64,000 nt of DNA from Tubiluchus corallicola (lineage: Eukaryota; Priapulida; Priapulimorpha; Priapulimorphida; Tubiluchidae). A model generated the notes under the pieces. It did not search any database. It saw only the letters and a program-made list of their open reading frames with translations, and had not been told where the DNA came from. Positions 9,728-21,408 of the stretch are shown in pieces (positions within the stretch are counted from its first letter, which is position 1; each line of letters begins with the position of its first letter). A program made the position numbers and the translations under genes. The stretch spans positions 1-64,000 of the forward strand of contig JAQGDQ010000111.1 of the NCBI GenBank assembly GCA_030141605.1, in the 5' to 3' direction.

Positions 9728-12700
9728 CTATTCTCCAGTATACCTTGGAGGCCTCTTTTCTTTAAATGCCATCAACCCTTCAATCCTGTCCTTGGTTGGA
9801 ATCACCTGCAAAAGTAATAGATGTTCAATGTAAAAGCAAAATTGATATCAAAAAATAAAATGTATTACCTAAGTATGGCTTGGCATTACTATCAGTTAAC
9901 TTCAATTGTAGGAACTACAATACAATTTTCAAGAAGGAAGCCTAGCAAATTTTTATGTATGTTTAAACAAAATTTAGGAAATAATTTTCTGTCAGCGACA
10001 GCATTCTTTTACTTGTTTGAGAAGCTCGGATTAGTAGACAAAAATTCTCTGTAATTTAAACAGTTCACGACTATGGTCCCAGGACTAAAAGTCTGATGCA
10101 CATTTTTAGCTCAGAAAAATGTAATTATTATTGTTAACCTCATTCAGAAAGAAAGCTAATGTACTTTTTACTAAGCTGATATGTTGCACTACCAGTTCCT
10201 TACCTAAATTTAACAGAATGTAAATGCATTAAAAGAACTCAGTTAATCAAGCAGTTAATACAACTCAGTTCAATTTCTTTACAAGCAAGCAACTGTTAAA
10301 ATTGCCGCGTCTAGTACAACGAATGCAAAATTTATTTATAGAGCACAGTCTCAAGCAGGCTGAACAATAAAATATATTTAAAATTCATAAGGTACATTAA
10401 AATTTAGAATGCATTAAAAAATTAAAAAAGTAACCACATAATAATAAGGACATTCTAAACAAACGTGTTTTAAGAAGTCACTTAAAAGAATCTAAAGAGT
10501 TTGCAGAGTGTTAAACAACAGGTAAGTTATTCCAGAGACATAGAACATAGACAGAAAAAAAATTTTGCACCATGGAATACTGTATTCGGATATAAATGAA
10601 TTTGTGCATTACCATTAGAACGAAGTATTCAGTATATGCTACGGCGTATCTGTGAGCCATGCAACGGCCAGACCATGTAGTATTTTGTAAGTTGCACAAA
10701 TAATTTTAAATTGCTGGCATTTGAATTTTTTTCTTAATTACGTAGCACTACATGATAAAACGAAATGTGAACTATCTTGTAGTACGGCTATACGTAGATA
10801 ACAAGAATATCAAAATTAAACGTCATATGGACGACACAAAATGAGTTTTTTGAGTTGCAAGCAAACTGTACAGTAACACTGATTTTTTCCTTAAAAAGGC
10901 AATGAATGTTGTAGTGCAAAATATGCCTTTGAAATTCATCTGGCAGAATCTGCATTAGTTCAGTAATTTCTGTCATAGTATCTATAAAATACGTACCTGT
11001 GCATAGCATGCCTGTTCTATAGCCAACCCTGTGTTCAAATCAACCTCAGAACCTTTATTTATTGCTATCTTGGCCATTCTTACAGCTACTGGTCCCTGAA
11101 AAAAAATCCCAAATTCATAAATTAATGCAATGCTAACAACATCAATTTCGGCAATAAAAAATCATTCACAAGAAAGTTCTTGAAACAAGCATTCCATGTA
11201 TCTCACACAGAGAGAACACGGAATTACCTTTACAGTTTGGTAAAACAGAAACAGAGAGACCTTTACACCCATTCTGCTGCTGATGTTTCAGTGGAATACC
11301 ATCGCTTAACCGACCTGCCATTTAAAGTGTTGTGTTTCATAGTTAAGCAGAGGTACAATGCCTAACTGGTGCACATTTGCGGAAGATTACATTTGTCTAT
11401 GTTTTTAACAAGAAAGAAACTAGCTATACGGAAACGGCACGTATTTAGAGACCAAAAAATGATGCTATGCTCAGACAGTAAATGGATTTGTGAAGCCACG
11501 GGAATTCGAATCTTTGGATTTTTGATTGACATCTACAGTTAACCAAAGAAATAACAAGTAACAACGAAACTAAACCAGTGGCACTTTCCTATATAGCGGC
11601 AAACAGCAAGAATCCAGCATTCAATGAAAATGCCTACTTAATAGTGATGTTTGTTGCGGGACCAGTACCTAGGTCATTGTCAAGAATATGTTCAAAGATG
11701 AGCCGCTGAACTGTGAGATACTTTAGCCGCTTTTGGACTGATAGTCCTCCTTCAAAAAAGGCCATCATGTGGTGAAACAATATGGTGTATGAAACCACCC
11801 AGACCGAGTATTGAACCCAAGTGGCAATCTACCATTCACTGACCAGCAAATGCATGGCTTAACTTCAATTGCGAAGTGCATACGTATGACCATTTCCCTT
11901 CACCCCCACACCTGCTTTGTCCTTCATCGTCTTTTACCTTGCCAAGCCAGCCACCGTCTGTAAAGTTATTTAGCCAGTTATAGGAAACACACATTCATTC
12001 CTTTGCTATAGAAAAAGATTCAATGAATGTAAAACTTACAGACAAAAGTATTTCTTCTGCTAGTTGGCAAGCTCGATGATAAGCGGCATCACCGTCGTCA
12101 TTTTGGTCCACAACGTGATTGACTATTCCCAGCTGAAATGCTTCATTTCCGTCCAAAACTTTTCCGGTAAAAATCAACTCTTTGGCTTTGGCAGCTCCGA
12201 TGAGACGTGACAAGTTCTGAGTGCCTCCTGAAAAATTGATTTTTTTTGTGATTATTCTCAAAATATACATGTAGTGTCCAAATATTCAAAATGTCCAAAA
12301 TCGCAAACAAATGATTACAATAAACTAAAGCTACTTAATTAATACCCAATTTAAAGATTAAAGAACCTGTGCCAAATCTCTAAAGCGTATATACTGAAAA
12401 CAGGAAATCTAATCTGTTGGTTCCTTTGCAAAACACCCAAGTCTGAACCAAAGCCATTAGCTGTTGACATTGTGTCAGCACAAACAAAAGTCTTTTCCAC
12501 CTTAACAACATCAGTTACAGCTTTCAAGGTTTTTTATATTCGGGTAGACTTAACTGACTAAATAAGCAAGTTTGAAGCCATTAATGATAGACTATACATT
12601 CTGATGTTAAAAAATATTTTAGTAGACGGCAGAAACAAGTACAATAACAATTATGTGTAACTATTTACTGAAAGCAAAGAACATTCATCACAAACTAGTG

Positions 12701-15700
12701 TCAGTATGTAAGTAAGCAATTTATTTGAAAGTGCAGTTAGAAAGTTTGCATCATTGATGGCAGGAACAAGAAATAAAGCTTGTTAGGTGCCAGTGCCTTT
12801 ATAAGCATGTCGACACAATCGATTTTAAGGCTTTGTTTTATACTAACAACAGGTGGTCAAATAACATGCAATTTTACAATTTGTCAAACAAACACATAGA
12901 ATTTATGTATTTATTCATACCTGCTCCTGGAATGAGTGCTAATCTCGTCTCAACCAAACCCATTTTTGCTGTACTAGCTGAGAAAGAAAACAAAGCAACA
13001 AACAGTGACATGGATATCAATGGCTAGAGCTATAACAAGTTAACACTTCTATTAATGTTTTTACTGGAAAAATGATGCAAAAAATATGTAATAGCCTCAG
13101 TGTCATCAAATAAATTTAAAAACAAAGTAGTTTTTTACATTACCGGCAATGCGCATATCACAACCTAATGCCATTTCCAGTCCACCACCGAGGGCAGCAC
13201 CGTCCAATGCAGTTATAGTGGGCATTGGAAGTTCACGGAATTCTCCGACCATGCTCCGAAGTCGACTGACAAATGGGCCGACTTCCTCCAGAGGCATGAC
13301 AGCTCTTTCCTTTAAATCGGCTCCTGAAAAAACAAAATTCATATATGACATGACGTCCGAGTGGGGCAAGCTTCGGATTCGTTTGATGGTTTTCATTTCT
13401 TTGCCATTGCCTACTTAGAATACAGACACTTTGGGAGGCTTTCATTTAGCCAAGTACAATGCCGCTCTCTGACAATGCAAAATGATTTCATTATAAAGCC
13501 ATGCAGAACTTTCTAGATATCAACACGATTACAAAAACGAAATATTTGTCCACAGAAATTACATCAAATCACATAGATAACAGTAGCAACTTATTCTGAT
13601 CAGTATAATGAGAGTTGAATTACTACAAAGAAATTTCCTAAGCAAATATATTACAAGAGTCATCTCTGCAACATTATTCTTTACCAACTTTGGTCTCAAA
13701 TAAAAAAGTGTCACAGAAACAATTCAAGCATACTACTCATACATTCCATTGAGGCCATGATAATGATCTGAAAGACATTTTTCCAAAAATGTTGCTGCAC
13801 AGTCACTCATTCACTGAGTTGATCACATTGTCTGTGAGTGGATAACTAGTTTATTTAAGCAGGCTTAAAAAATACTGATCAGTATGTACAATTGTACTAC
13901 TTGTGATCCTTTAACACAATCGAGTGATCTCGGTCCTAAGCTTTGGATCTTACATCTGCATGGCTTCGATGCTCGCTCTAGGCTGCCTCCTTTCCCATAC
14001 TAACTCTGGCTGTTTATCTTGTAGAAAGCAGGTCTACATATACATGCGAATATGGTTGAGACACCTCTGCCAGTTCAGTGGCTCACTTTTGATGAATATC
14101 ACTGGACAATAAGCAGTTGAATAGGCCCTGTTGTTGAATGCTGGATTCCAGTTTGCAGTGACTTGTGTAAAAGAACTTAAATTTTTTACTTCTTCAAGGC
14201 ACCCTGAAGGCCTCAGCTGCATTGCATTTTCCAACAGCTTGCCAACTTTTTTCGTCTAAAATTTAACTGAAAAGTGCACTTATTTTCTCCTTATACAATA
14301 GGCATTTTCCTGAATATCTTTTGAAATAACATTCAGTGGCAGGCTTATTGTTGTTGTTGGCATCCTTCTGTCTCGGAAGACAGTGGAGTGTGCGCCAAGA
14401 GAGTCAGCTATTGATCACATTGATGGAGCTGCAGTGTCGACTGTGGCTGAGCAATCCGATCCTTGAGCCACTAGAGTGGCCTCTCCAGGGCGCACGCCTG
14501 GGCAAGGTGTATGGAGATCCTGGGTTGCCCAGACAACAGGAACCCCCTCTCTTCCTCCCTGGTGTAGTCCAAAGGAAAGCGGAACAATACGTTTGGCACC
14601 AGGTTGGCTGCAGGAGCTGCCGTAGTCAGTGAGCATGCTGCACTGGTCCGCCTTCGGGGCTCCACTCCTGATTTGGAAGGTTTACTCCTCTACACATGGC
14701 CGTTGGGTCACTTGACCTCCTCCGCCCTTGACCTTGTGCAGCTCCTCTGCCTAGTGTCGAAATACAGTGTGGGCATCCCGCAAGCCAACAGCACCTGGTA
14801 TTCCTAGGCGGTCACCCATCCAAGTACTAACCAGGCTCTACGTTGCTTAACTTCGGTGGTCAGACGAGAACCGGTGTTTTCAACGTGATACGGCCGTAGA
14901 CTTACTGTTACTTAATGTAGGTAGTTGCAGCAGAATTGAAACCTAGCTCATCAACCAGGGTAGTAATTTGAGTGCAAGCTTAGACTGAATTGTTTTCAGA
15001 AATGTCTTAGTCGTGCTTGAACGTGCTACCATGCTTCATAGAGACCTTAAGCTAGAAGTGGTATAGGAGATGAAACTGCCAAGGTCTTGATTTATTATAG
15101 ATTAGGATATCAATGTAATGCATAGCATTTTGTTTTCGTTATTTTTCTACAGCATGCACCGAATGAAGCCATAACCAAAATAATATACAGACTAGCAAAG
15201 GCCCCGCAAAAGATTTTGCGTATAAAAACACGTGTACTACCAAGTCCTCATTTATAACACAAAGCCGGAATATTCCGGCCTACTTACCTAACGCAAAGCC
15301 TGTAGCCCGTAACATCATGCCTACTGTATGTCTGTTTATCTAACACAAAGCCAGTAGCAGCTTTTTACTGAATTAAACTTATAGACAGAGTACAATGGAT
15401 GACGTCAGCACAATGGAATGCGGTCTGCAGTTTTCTAAGCGAAAATTTGCGGAAAATTGAACACCTAATTAACTCGTCGATACTCCTCTCGGTGGACCTG
15501 TCCTAACATATAGCCCACACCATCGTGTAGCCCTGTCCTTCCTCTTTGTAAAGAGCTATATATCTCCTTCCTAGAGTCCCACCGGGCGACGCTAGAACGT
15601 TTTTTCCGCATGCTGTTTGGTCAAAATTTCGAAAAAATCGCGAGTTGGATCCGGGAAAATGCCCGTTACGGGGCGCCCTGGCCCTCTCGGGAATTCTAAA

Positions 15701-18700
15701 TATGCCTACTACACCCACCGCTGAACGGGCTATCTATCCATACCCAGTACCCCTCTCGGCCCATTCCCGTTCTCTACATCTCAGCCGTATAACTTTTGCA
15801 ACTTTTTGCAAAAAACTGTCAAAAAAGGGGCATTTTTGGAGGTTTTCGCCTCCCCTTTCTCCCGGTGGGCCCGATTCGAAAAATAAACCATCAAGGAGAA
15901 GACACTAGATCGAGACCTTTTGTTTGATATATAGATCGCCGCAAATAGTGCCCTCGTCCGGGCTGTAGCCTCGAATCTTATATATAAATATATATACCAA
16001 GAATATTAATATAAGAGATGAAGACATACCTTAATCACACCTGCAACATCTATTGTCAATGTCAAATTCATAAAACTGCTGTAAAGTTAATGTTTACTTG
16101 AACCAATAAACTACATCTAAGCTATGACAATGAAAGCTTGATATCCTACCAGCACAAAATATTCCTGGTACAACACTTCTGATAATAAGAACTCGTACGT
16201 TCCTATCATGTTTAACAGTTTCCAAAGCATTTGTCATCTAAAAAACAAACATGTAGGATGATAGCTGCATAAAATGTTACTACAGATGACACAACGTTCA
16301 CAAAACAAGAGAATTTACACTAAATGCTCTATTAAATTCTTACAGTTCTTATAAAAGGCGGGAAATTTGTATGATTAAGTTTTAATTAAAGTGAGAAACT
16401 AGCTTTTCTGATTCAGTGTGACCACAATTAATTCCTAACCTTTAGGCCAAATCCAAGCATATTCTAAATTTTATAAAGTTTGGCAACCGCAAAAGGAAAT
16501 CCAGCACTCATCAGCAGTTACCTGCATGACGTGACAGATAGTGACAGAAGCAAAAAACAGTTCATTATCAAACCCTCCAAATCAGTACGGCAGTGTTCCT
16601 TATACTTCATTCATGACACTGAGGTGCGAAATTTACTTTTTATTTTTTATGCTCAAGTAACTTGGTACCACTGCCGTCTTAACAACATTATAGGCCACTG
16701 CGAAAAGCACTGCACTGTAGCCCCTACCTATACAACAGTCACAGGAATACAAATGTAAACAGCCAACAATATCAGTGTTTAAACATTAAAAACCACATGA
16801 GCTTAAGTTACGTCAAAATACACATTTTTACGTTATGTAGTGCGTGAGATCTGTACACATACATGCATGTGAGTTTGCAGAGGTGACCGTGATATTAAAC
16901 CATAGGTAAATGCCAATATCCACTTTTTGCACAATAACAAATATTTATAATTTAGTTTAGTACAGTACGTACTTACAAACAGCAAGTTACAACATACATA
17001 AATTGGCATGGGGCCCCTATGCTAGTGCACCCATGCATTAATACGAACCTGCTTGGTACATCAACTTACCAAATTTACAATATTTTTTCCAAAAGAATTT
17101 TTGGCAGCAGGTCTGTTCATCCCAATCACAGCCAAGCCTATAATGTAAAACACATAATAATCACATTCAGCTCGAACAGGCATAAACACTATTGAAAAAA
17201 GGCAATAATCACCAATAATGACCAAAAACAAAAGGCCGTTCTCATTTTGAACACAGAATTATATCATGGTGGATTTGATTACAATTTAGTAAATGCTACT
17301 GAAAGAGCATCGAAAACCCTTAATATTCTATACATGCTGTTGTTAATGTTCTGTTTTCCGAATCTTATTATAATTACCACAAGAACATCTTTTGCACTAT
17401 GTTTTTCCTACTGTATTTGACATTTCCAAGTCAGCACAAAATTAATTAACAATGACGTGTTACAAACAATAGACATTTTACTGCAAATTTGAAAAACTGC
17501 ATATTTGTTTAGTGGCATTTTCCATATGGCTCAACTTGTGAAGAGTTTACTTAATAAAACTCATTCATTTTAGTTGAGAAGTGAATAGATAATGTGCTAT
17601 TGTTATATATGACATCTTTTTCTAATGAATTGATAAATAAGATGTACAACATGCTAGTAATAAGTATGCACCAAAATGAGATAACTAATCACAAATTAAA
17701 AATGATGGAATGAAAATGCACAGAGGAGTGCATTGAAAAAGCAGCTTACATTTACATGCAAAATCTAAGATATTCCAAAATGAGAGAATTACAGATTAAT
17801 TAAATGCTCAAAACTAAATTTTTATCGAAAATTTATCATACAAATGTTCATTAGTTTTGCTTTAATCAGGTTGTAAATTAGAAAAAGCTATTAATGCACA
17901 TTATTTCTAATAGTCTTTTTCACTTCTCAAGGTTTGTTTACAACTGTGCAGGTACAGAACCATATTCTTATTGATTTATTGATATTGTTCATACTCTAAC
18001 TTATTACTGGTTCTTGTTGATGCTTTTTGTGTTAATAATTGTCAGCAAAATGTAATCATATTATTGTGAAAATTTCTCATTCCATAATATAACTAAAGTA
18101 AAGTAATGAACATTTGCATAACAAATTTTCCATAAAAGTTTAGGTTTGCACAGTCAATTAACTCTTTAATTCTCTTGTTTTTGGAATATTTTGAAATTTT
18201 GCAGGTAACCGTAAGCTGTTTTCTTCAGTGCACTCCACTGTGTATTTTCACCTACCATTTGATTTTATGTTTAAAAATCTTATTTTGGTGCATACCCAAA
18301 GGCAAAAACTAGCCTGATGTGAAACTCATTTATAAAAAGTACACATAGATGCCAAATTGCATTTCCCACGACATTTACTCATTTTCGATAAATTGCAGTA
18401 AAGCTAACAGGCACACATATTAACTTTACGGGGCACATGGACACGGTGTACTAATTTCTCATTTTGAATTATGCATAGGACAACTTGAATTTTGATCATT
18501 TTTATATTCACTTGTACCACATTACTTGGGTTATTGTTATCATTGCTTTTTGCTTATCATTTTGCTGTATGTTTAGATACTTGAATGCATGTTCACCCTT
18601 CAGTTATTTAAAGTTGATTAAAGAATTTTAATAGTAATAATAGTAATAGTAATTATATTTTCCTCCATAAATTTACAATGATTTGACAATAAAATACACA

Positions 18701-20244
18701 AAAATACAGATCAAGTTGCTAAGCAAAATAGTAATAATATAATTTCACTTCTATTCATGAGTTAAAATAATAGTTACAGTGGCATCCCAGTAATCGCATT
18801 CATCTATTGAAGGATGGCTTGACTAGTTGACCCTTATGGTCTTTTGCCATCCTATTTCCATTGTGATAATTAAATACATTTATTTGTCTCATGTATATCA
18901 TGAATATAGAAATAAATGCACCTTTTGAATTGAGTTGAATTCGTGTACGTTAGGCTGTTATCACAATTATGTTGAAAATGCGCCGCAGTTCTAAATGCCC
19001 GACAATTGCACTTAAACAACAATTTGAATTCAATTCAAAACGTGCATTTATTTCCATATTCATGATATAACTGGGACAAGTAAATGTATATAACTGAGAC
19101 AACAAACTGGTACCGTATATACTCGCATATAAGCCGAATTTAGAACTATAAAATACAATACTGAAATCAGGGGGTCGGCTTATATGCGCATGAAACAAAA
19201 TGAACACAAGGACAGACACTAATGCCAATTTTCCAGCCACACATTTTCATCGCTATGGATGGCGGAAGGCAAAGCTGAGTTGACTGCTAAAGGCAATTTC
19301 AAGCGACCTTCCTTACCTACAGTTGTGTCGTGGGTGAAGACGGCATGAGATGAGATTCCTGCAGAAATGGTACAAAAGTCATTTCTGAAATGTAGTATCA
19401 GCAACAAATTAGATGGCACTGAAGACGACTACCTGTGGCAGGAGGAGACTCAGGAAACAGCCTCAGACAGCAAAGATGATGCAGATGAGGTACTGTGGGA
19501 TGATGACAATGTTCAGTACACAAAAGAGGAATGGAGAAAGCTGTTTGGTGAGTCAGACGATGAGGGTGGTAGTGACAATGATTTTGAAGGTTTCTAAATA
19601 TTTTTAAGAACACTACGTTAAATTATAAACAGAAATGTTATAATTTTTTGTGAATAAATAGAAAACAAAATATTTTCTTCTTTATTCATATCAAAATGTA
19701 TAATTTCTTCTATTTCTTCTAGTATGTAACATAAAAGTAAGCATTTTACATCTTTATAGTAAAAAATTTCTATGAACCAAAAATACCCAATTAACAAAAT
19801 GTGACAAAAAGGGATCAATTTTGTTGATTGGGTATGGAGTAAAATTAGACAAGTTGATGGTCGGCTTATATACGGGTTTTTGCAAAAACTGGCCATTTTA
19901 AAGCAGTTTTGGGGGGTCGGCTTATATGCGATGTAGGCTTATATGCGAGTATATACGGTAATTACAACAGACTATTTTAGGTAAATAACGTAACATAAAA
20001 GTTATACAATGTACAACACCGAGCAAATTGAAAGCCACTGGCTGGTAGTTAAAGACGAAAAAGTTTAGCTTTAAATGAACACACCATTAGGATCACGTTT
20101 AAGCTCAAGTTCTGCTGACAAATCACTAGTGCTGAATCCTCGCACGAAACATCTTGAACTAAACAATCTTGCTCTCTGCTTGCTAAAGAGATATAATTTT
20201 TTGGAATGCACGCGACAAATCTTTAAAATTGTGCAAGCTGCCAT
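9728..20244 (-). CDS. AUH: AUH, methylglutaconyl-CoA hydratase, complete, 8 coding exons, 305 aa
   Basis: Coding exons on the minus strand in order: 20244-20085, 17137-17070, 16237-16150, 13323-13144, 12977-12921, 12227-12040, 11095-10997, 9805-9728. All have GT/AG ends, the phases join without a gap, and they total 918 nt. The enzyme hydrates 3-methylglutaconyl-CoA in mitochondrial leucine breakdown; human AUH also binds AU-rich RNA. Residues 1-40 are Arg/Lys/Ser-rich with few acids, like a mitochondrial presequence. The crotonase fold follows: oxyanion-hole segment PGIFCAGADLKER, then [16 protein letters not shown] with catalytic Glu155, then [19 protein letters not shown] with catalytic Glu175, 20 residues later as in crotonases. 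It ends RPPRYTGE. The Met at 20244 was preferred because the presequence starts there; an in-frame Met at 20304 would add 20 residues. Two of the three lysines of the human RNA-binding comb are Asn here. Confidence 0.95.
10400..10720 (-). mobile_element. Possible non-LTR retrotransposon C-terminal remnant in AUH intron 7
   Basis: The minus-strand reading at 10511-10699 ends [10 protein letters not shown] and stop, and a continuing frame reads NSLDSFKRLLKTRLF. This resembles the WNNLP...SL.SFK..LKTHLF ending common to Jockey-superfamily RT proteins. The match is short and interrupted. Confidence 0.4.
11640..11860 (-). mobile_element. tRNA-like SINE candidate in AUH intron 6
   Basis: On the minus strand there is an A-box-like TGGTCAGTGAATGG (about 11831-11845) and a B-box-like GGGTTCAATACTC (about 11806-11818) at tRNA-like spacing, followed by an unrelated body. 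I saw no second copy in this window, so family status is inferred. Confidence 0.45.
14345..14902 (-). mobile_element. 5S-rRNA-derived SINE, copy 1 (about 560 bp), in AUH intron 3
   Basis: On the minus strand the element starts with a nearly complete 5S rRNA sequence (14901-14791): GTCTACGGCCGTATCACG, then AAGTTAAGCAACG, GCCTGGTTAGTACTTGGATG and GGTGACCGCCTAGGAATAC. These correspond to the A-box, intermediate element and C-box of the internal 5S promoter. A GC-richer body of about 430 bp follows, ending CAGAAGGATGCC then an (AAC)n-like tail. The body does not resemble the AT-rich surroundings. A second copy at 35.4-35.9 kb is collinear with it. The open frames in the body are not conserved as protein, so I treat it as non-coding. 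Confidence 0.85.
15180..15985. repeat. Unclassified repeat-like segment of different base composition in AUH intron 3
   Basis: This block is visibly richer in G and C than its flanks. Inside, AACACAAAGCCGG, AACGCAAAGCCTG and AACACAAAGCCAG recur at about 60-70 bp spacing (15250-15360). The rest is rich in CCCGG/CCGGG. Short open frames (15503-15718, 15645-15908) are not recognisable proteins. A dispersed repeat is the likely explanation, but the family is unknown to me. Confidence 0.4.
17664..18296. repeat. Degenerate long foldback repeat in AUH intron 1
   Basis: The arm at 17664-17852 is matched in reverse complement by 18115-18296. Both arms begin GTATGCACCAAAAT and share CAGCTTAC, TGCAAAAT, ATATTCCAAAA, GAGAATTA and CAAATGTTCATT in the same order. 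I estimate identity at roughly 75-80%, with about 260 bp of weakly related sequence between the arms. It has the look of an old MITE or foldback element. Confidence 0.65.
18877..19086. repeat. Inverted repeat with arms of about 66 bp in AUH intron 1
   Basis: Left arm 18877-18942 and right arm 19019-19086 are inverted copies sharing TATATCATGAATAT, GAAATAAATGCAC and TTTTGAATTGA, separated by 76 bp. The right arm ends about 25 bp before the pogo-like element starts. Confidence 0.7.
19111..19960 (+). mobile_element. Pogo/Tigger-like (Tc1/mariner superfamily) DNA transposon, internally deleted
   Basis: Terminal inverted repeats of at least 23 bp start CCGTATATACTCGCATATAA at 19113 and recur in reverse complement ending at 19958. 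TA target duplications flank the element at 19111-19112 and 19959-19960. Further copies of the GGTCGGCTTATAT motif lie inside each end (near 19171, 19860, 19914 and 19942) and may be transposase-binding sites. The element is 846 bp and retains only the transposase C-terminus. It sits in AUH intron 1. Confidence 0.88.
19238..19597 (+). pseudogene. C-terminal transposase remnant of the pogo/Tigger-like element
   Basis: The frame reads WMAEGKAEL, then [15 protein letters not shown], then a TGA where Trp would be expected, then [20 protein letters not shown] and an acidic tail ending DFEGF and stop. The KSFxKCxISNxLDGTEDD block with an acidic C-terminal tail is typical of pogo/Tigger-type DDE transposases. 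The DDE core itself is missing. The open frame after the TGA (19367-19597) is not evidence of a host gene. Confidence 0.75.
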
Positions 20245-20719
20245 ATTCTTCTGCAAATAGTAAACAAAAGCATGTGCACCGCTTAATTGGTCAAGAACAC
20301 CCATCTTTTGAAGATTTCTGCTACTTCAACGTTTACTTTGTGTAAAAAGCTGTAATCAAAACAATAAACCACCAATAAAAGTTTTGCTGGATAAAATTGC
20401 TTGTTGGCTGCTATTTCACTTTTGTGACAGATTTCTTTATAAAAGTATTCTGTCTGCCCAGTAACCTACAATAATTAGATTCGTGTGAGAATCTAAGCAA
20501 TTTTTACTATCAGTTGGGTTTTACCTGTTCTTCATTATACGGTTATTTTAGTTACTAGTTATTATGGATACTCCGGGCGAACATCGGAAACAGCCAAAGT
20601 AGTAGCATCATTGGGAGAAGTAGAAGCGCTAGTTTTCAGCTCCTGTACTTTATGTAGGCCCATATATCAGATAAACAGCCTGGACATTTGAGAATTTCAT
20701 TATCTTCTATTAATTACCC
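20245..20719. promoter_or_regulatory. Shared promoter interval between AUH (-) and RFXAP (+)
   Basis: Only 475 bp separate the start codons of two divergently transcribed genes, so both promoters must lie here unless there are distant 5' exons. I saw no TATA box at a convincing position. Confidence 0.55.
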
Positions 20720-21157
20720 ATGGGAAAATCTACAAACCAGAAGAACAGAACACAGTCAGATGGAAAAATGCCAAATGGGCAAAGTGCCAAAGTTGTTTCG
20801 GAAACATGTTCCTACACTAATTGTAATGAAATTGGAGTAAAGTCTGCATTGACTAAAAGTTCTCTCTGCAAAACTCACAGGTTAAAAACATACAAAGAAA
20901 AGTACAAGAAGAAAAAGGAAATGGCAGCAGTTACAGCAAAGCTTGAGGAAAAAATAAAACAAGAACTGCAGAAAACTTCAGTTGCATTAGACAGCAATGA
21001 TGCTGCGAATTCCTCTGTTTTAAATCCATCTATGCTGGAGCAAGTTCTTAATGAGAAAAAGTTATGTTTGCTGAAATCACCAGCTGTAGTTACATTCCTA
21101 AGAGAAAAGCAGCAAGAAAAACGAATAAAAACAACCGCCAAAGTGAAAAAGACATGA
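20720..21157 (+). CDS. RFXAP: RFXAP, regulatory factor X-associated protein homologue, 145 aa, single exon
   Basis: In vertebrates RFXAP joins RFX5 and RFXANK in the RFX complex that binds X-boxes of MHC class II promoters. Two blocks support the call. Residues about 30-70 have Cys-x4-Cys, then 14 residues, Cys-x2-His, followed by a basic stretch ending KEKYKKKKE; this matches the human segment with CTYEGC, CKKHRNK and KYKKKK. Residues about 105-135 read SMLEQVLNEKKLCLLKSPAV, matching human LLEQVLNQKRLSLLRSPEV, the conserved C-terminal helix region. The human protein (272 aa) has a long acidic N-terminus that is absent here. A TAA lies in frame three codons before the ATG, so the start is fixed unless there is 5' splicing. 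Human RFXAP coding sequence is interrupted by introns; here it is not. Confidence 0.88.
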   Translation: MGKSTNQKNRTQSDGKMPNGQSAKVVSETCSYTNCNEIGVKSALTKSSLCKTHRLKTYKEKYKKKKEMAAVTAKLEEKIKQELQKTSVALDSNDAANSSVLNPSMLEQVLNEKKLCLLKSPAVVTFLREKQQEKRIKTTAKVKKT

Positions 21158-21408
21158 CATCTGTGTTAGTAACTAGCGCCTCGGATGTTACATATCTAAC
21201 AAGTGAAACACTGAACTTTCTAGTGTTTGTTTTTCACTCAGTTGTATTCTTTTTTTATTTATAACCTTATATAACGTTGTTAAATGTGAAACCACACATT
21301 TTGTAATGAACCACTTCACAAGTTTTTATGCATTATCTACAATTTAATCGAACAACAATTTTGAAAATTCCGTTGTATGCTCTGGATATTTCCTTACTTC
21401 TAACCTAA

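Noticed and set aside
14336-14807. Open frames in the 5S-SINE body (also 35411-35685)
   Set aside because: The two copies keep different overlapping frames with small indels, so there is no sign of protein selection.
19367-19597. Independent acidic small host protein
   Set aside because: It lies inside TA-flanked terminal repeats and matches the tail of pogo/Tigger-type transposases.
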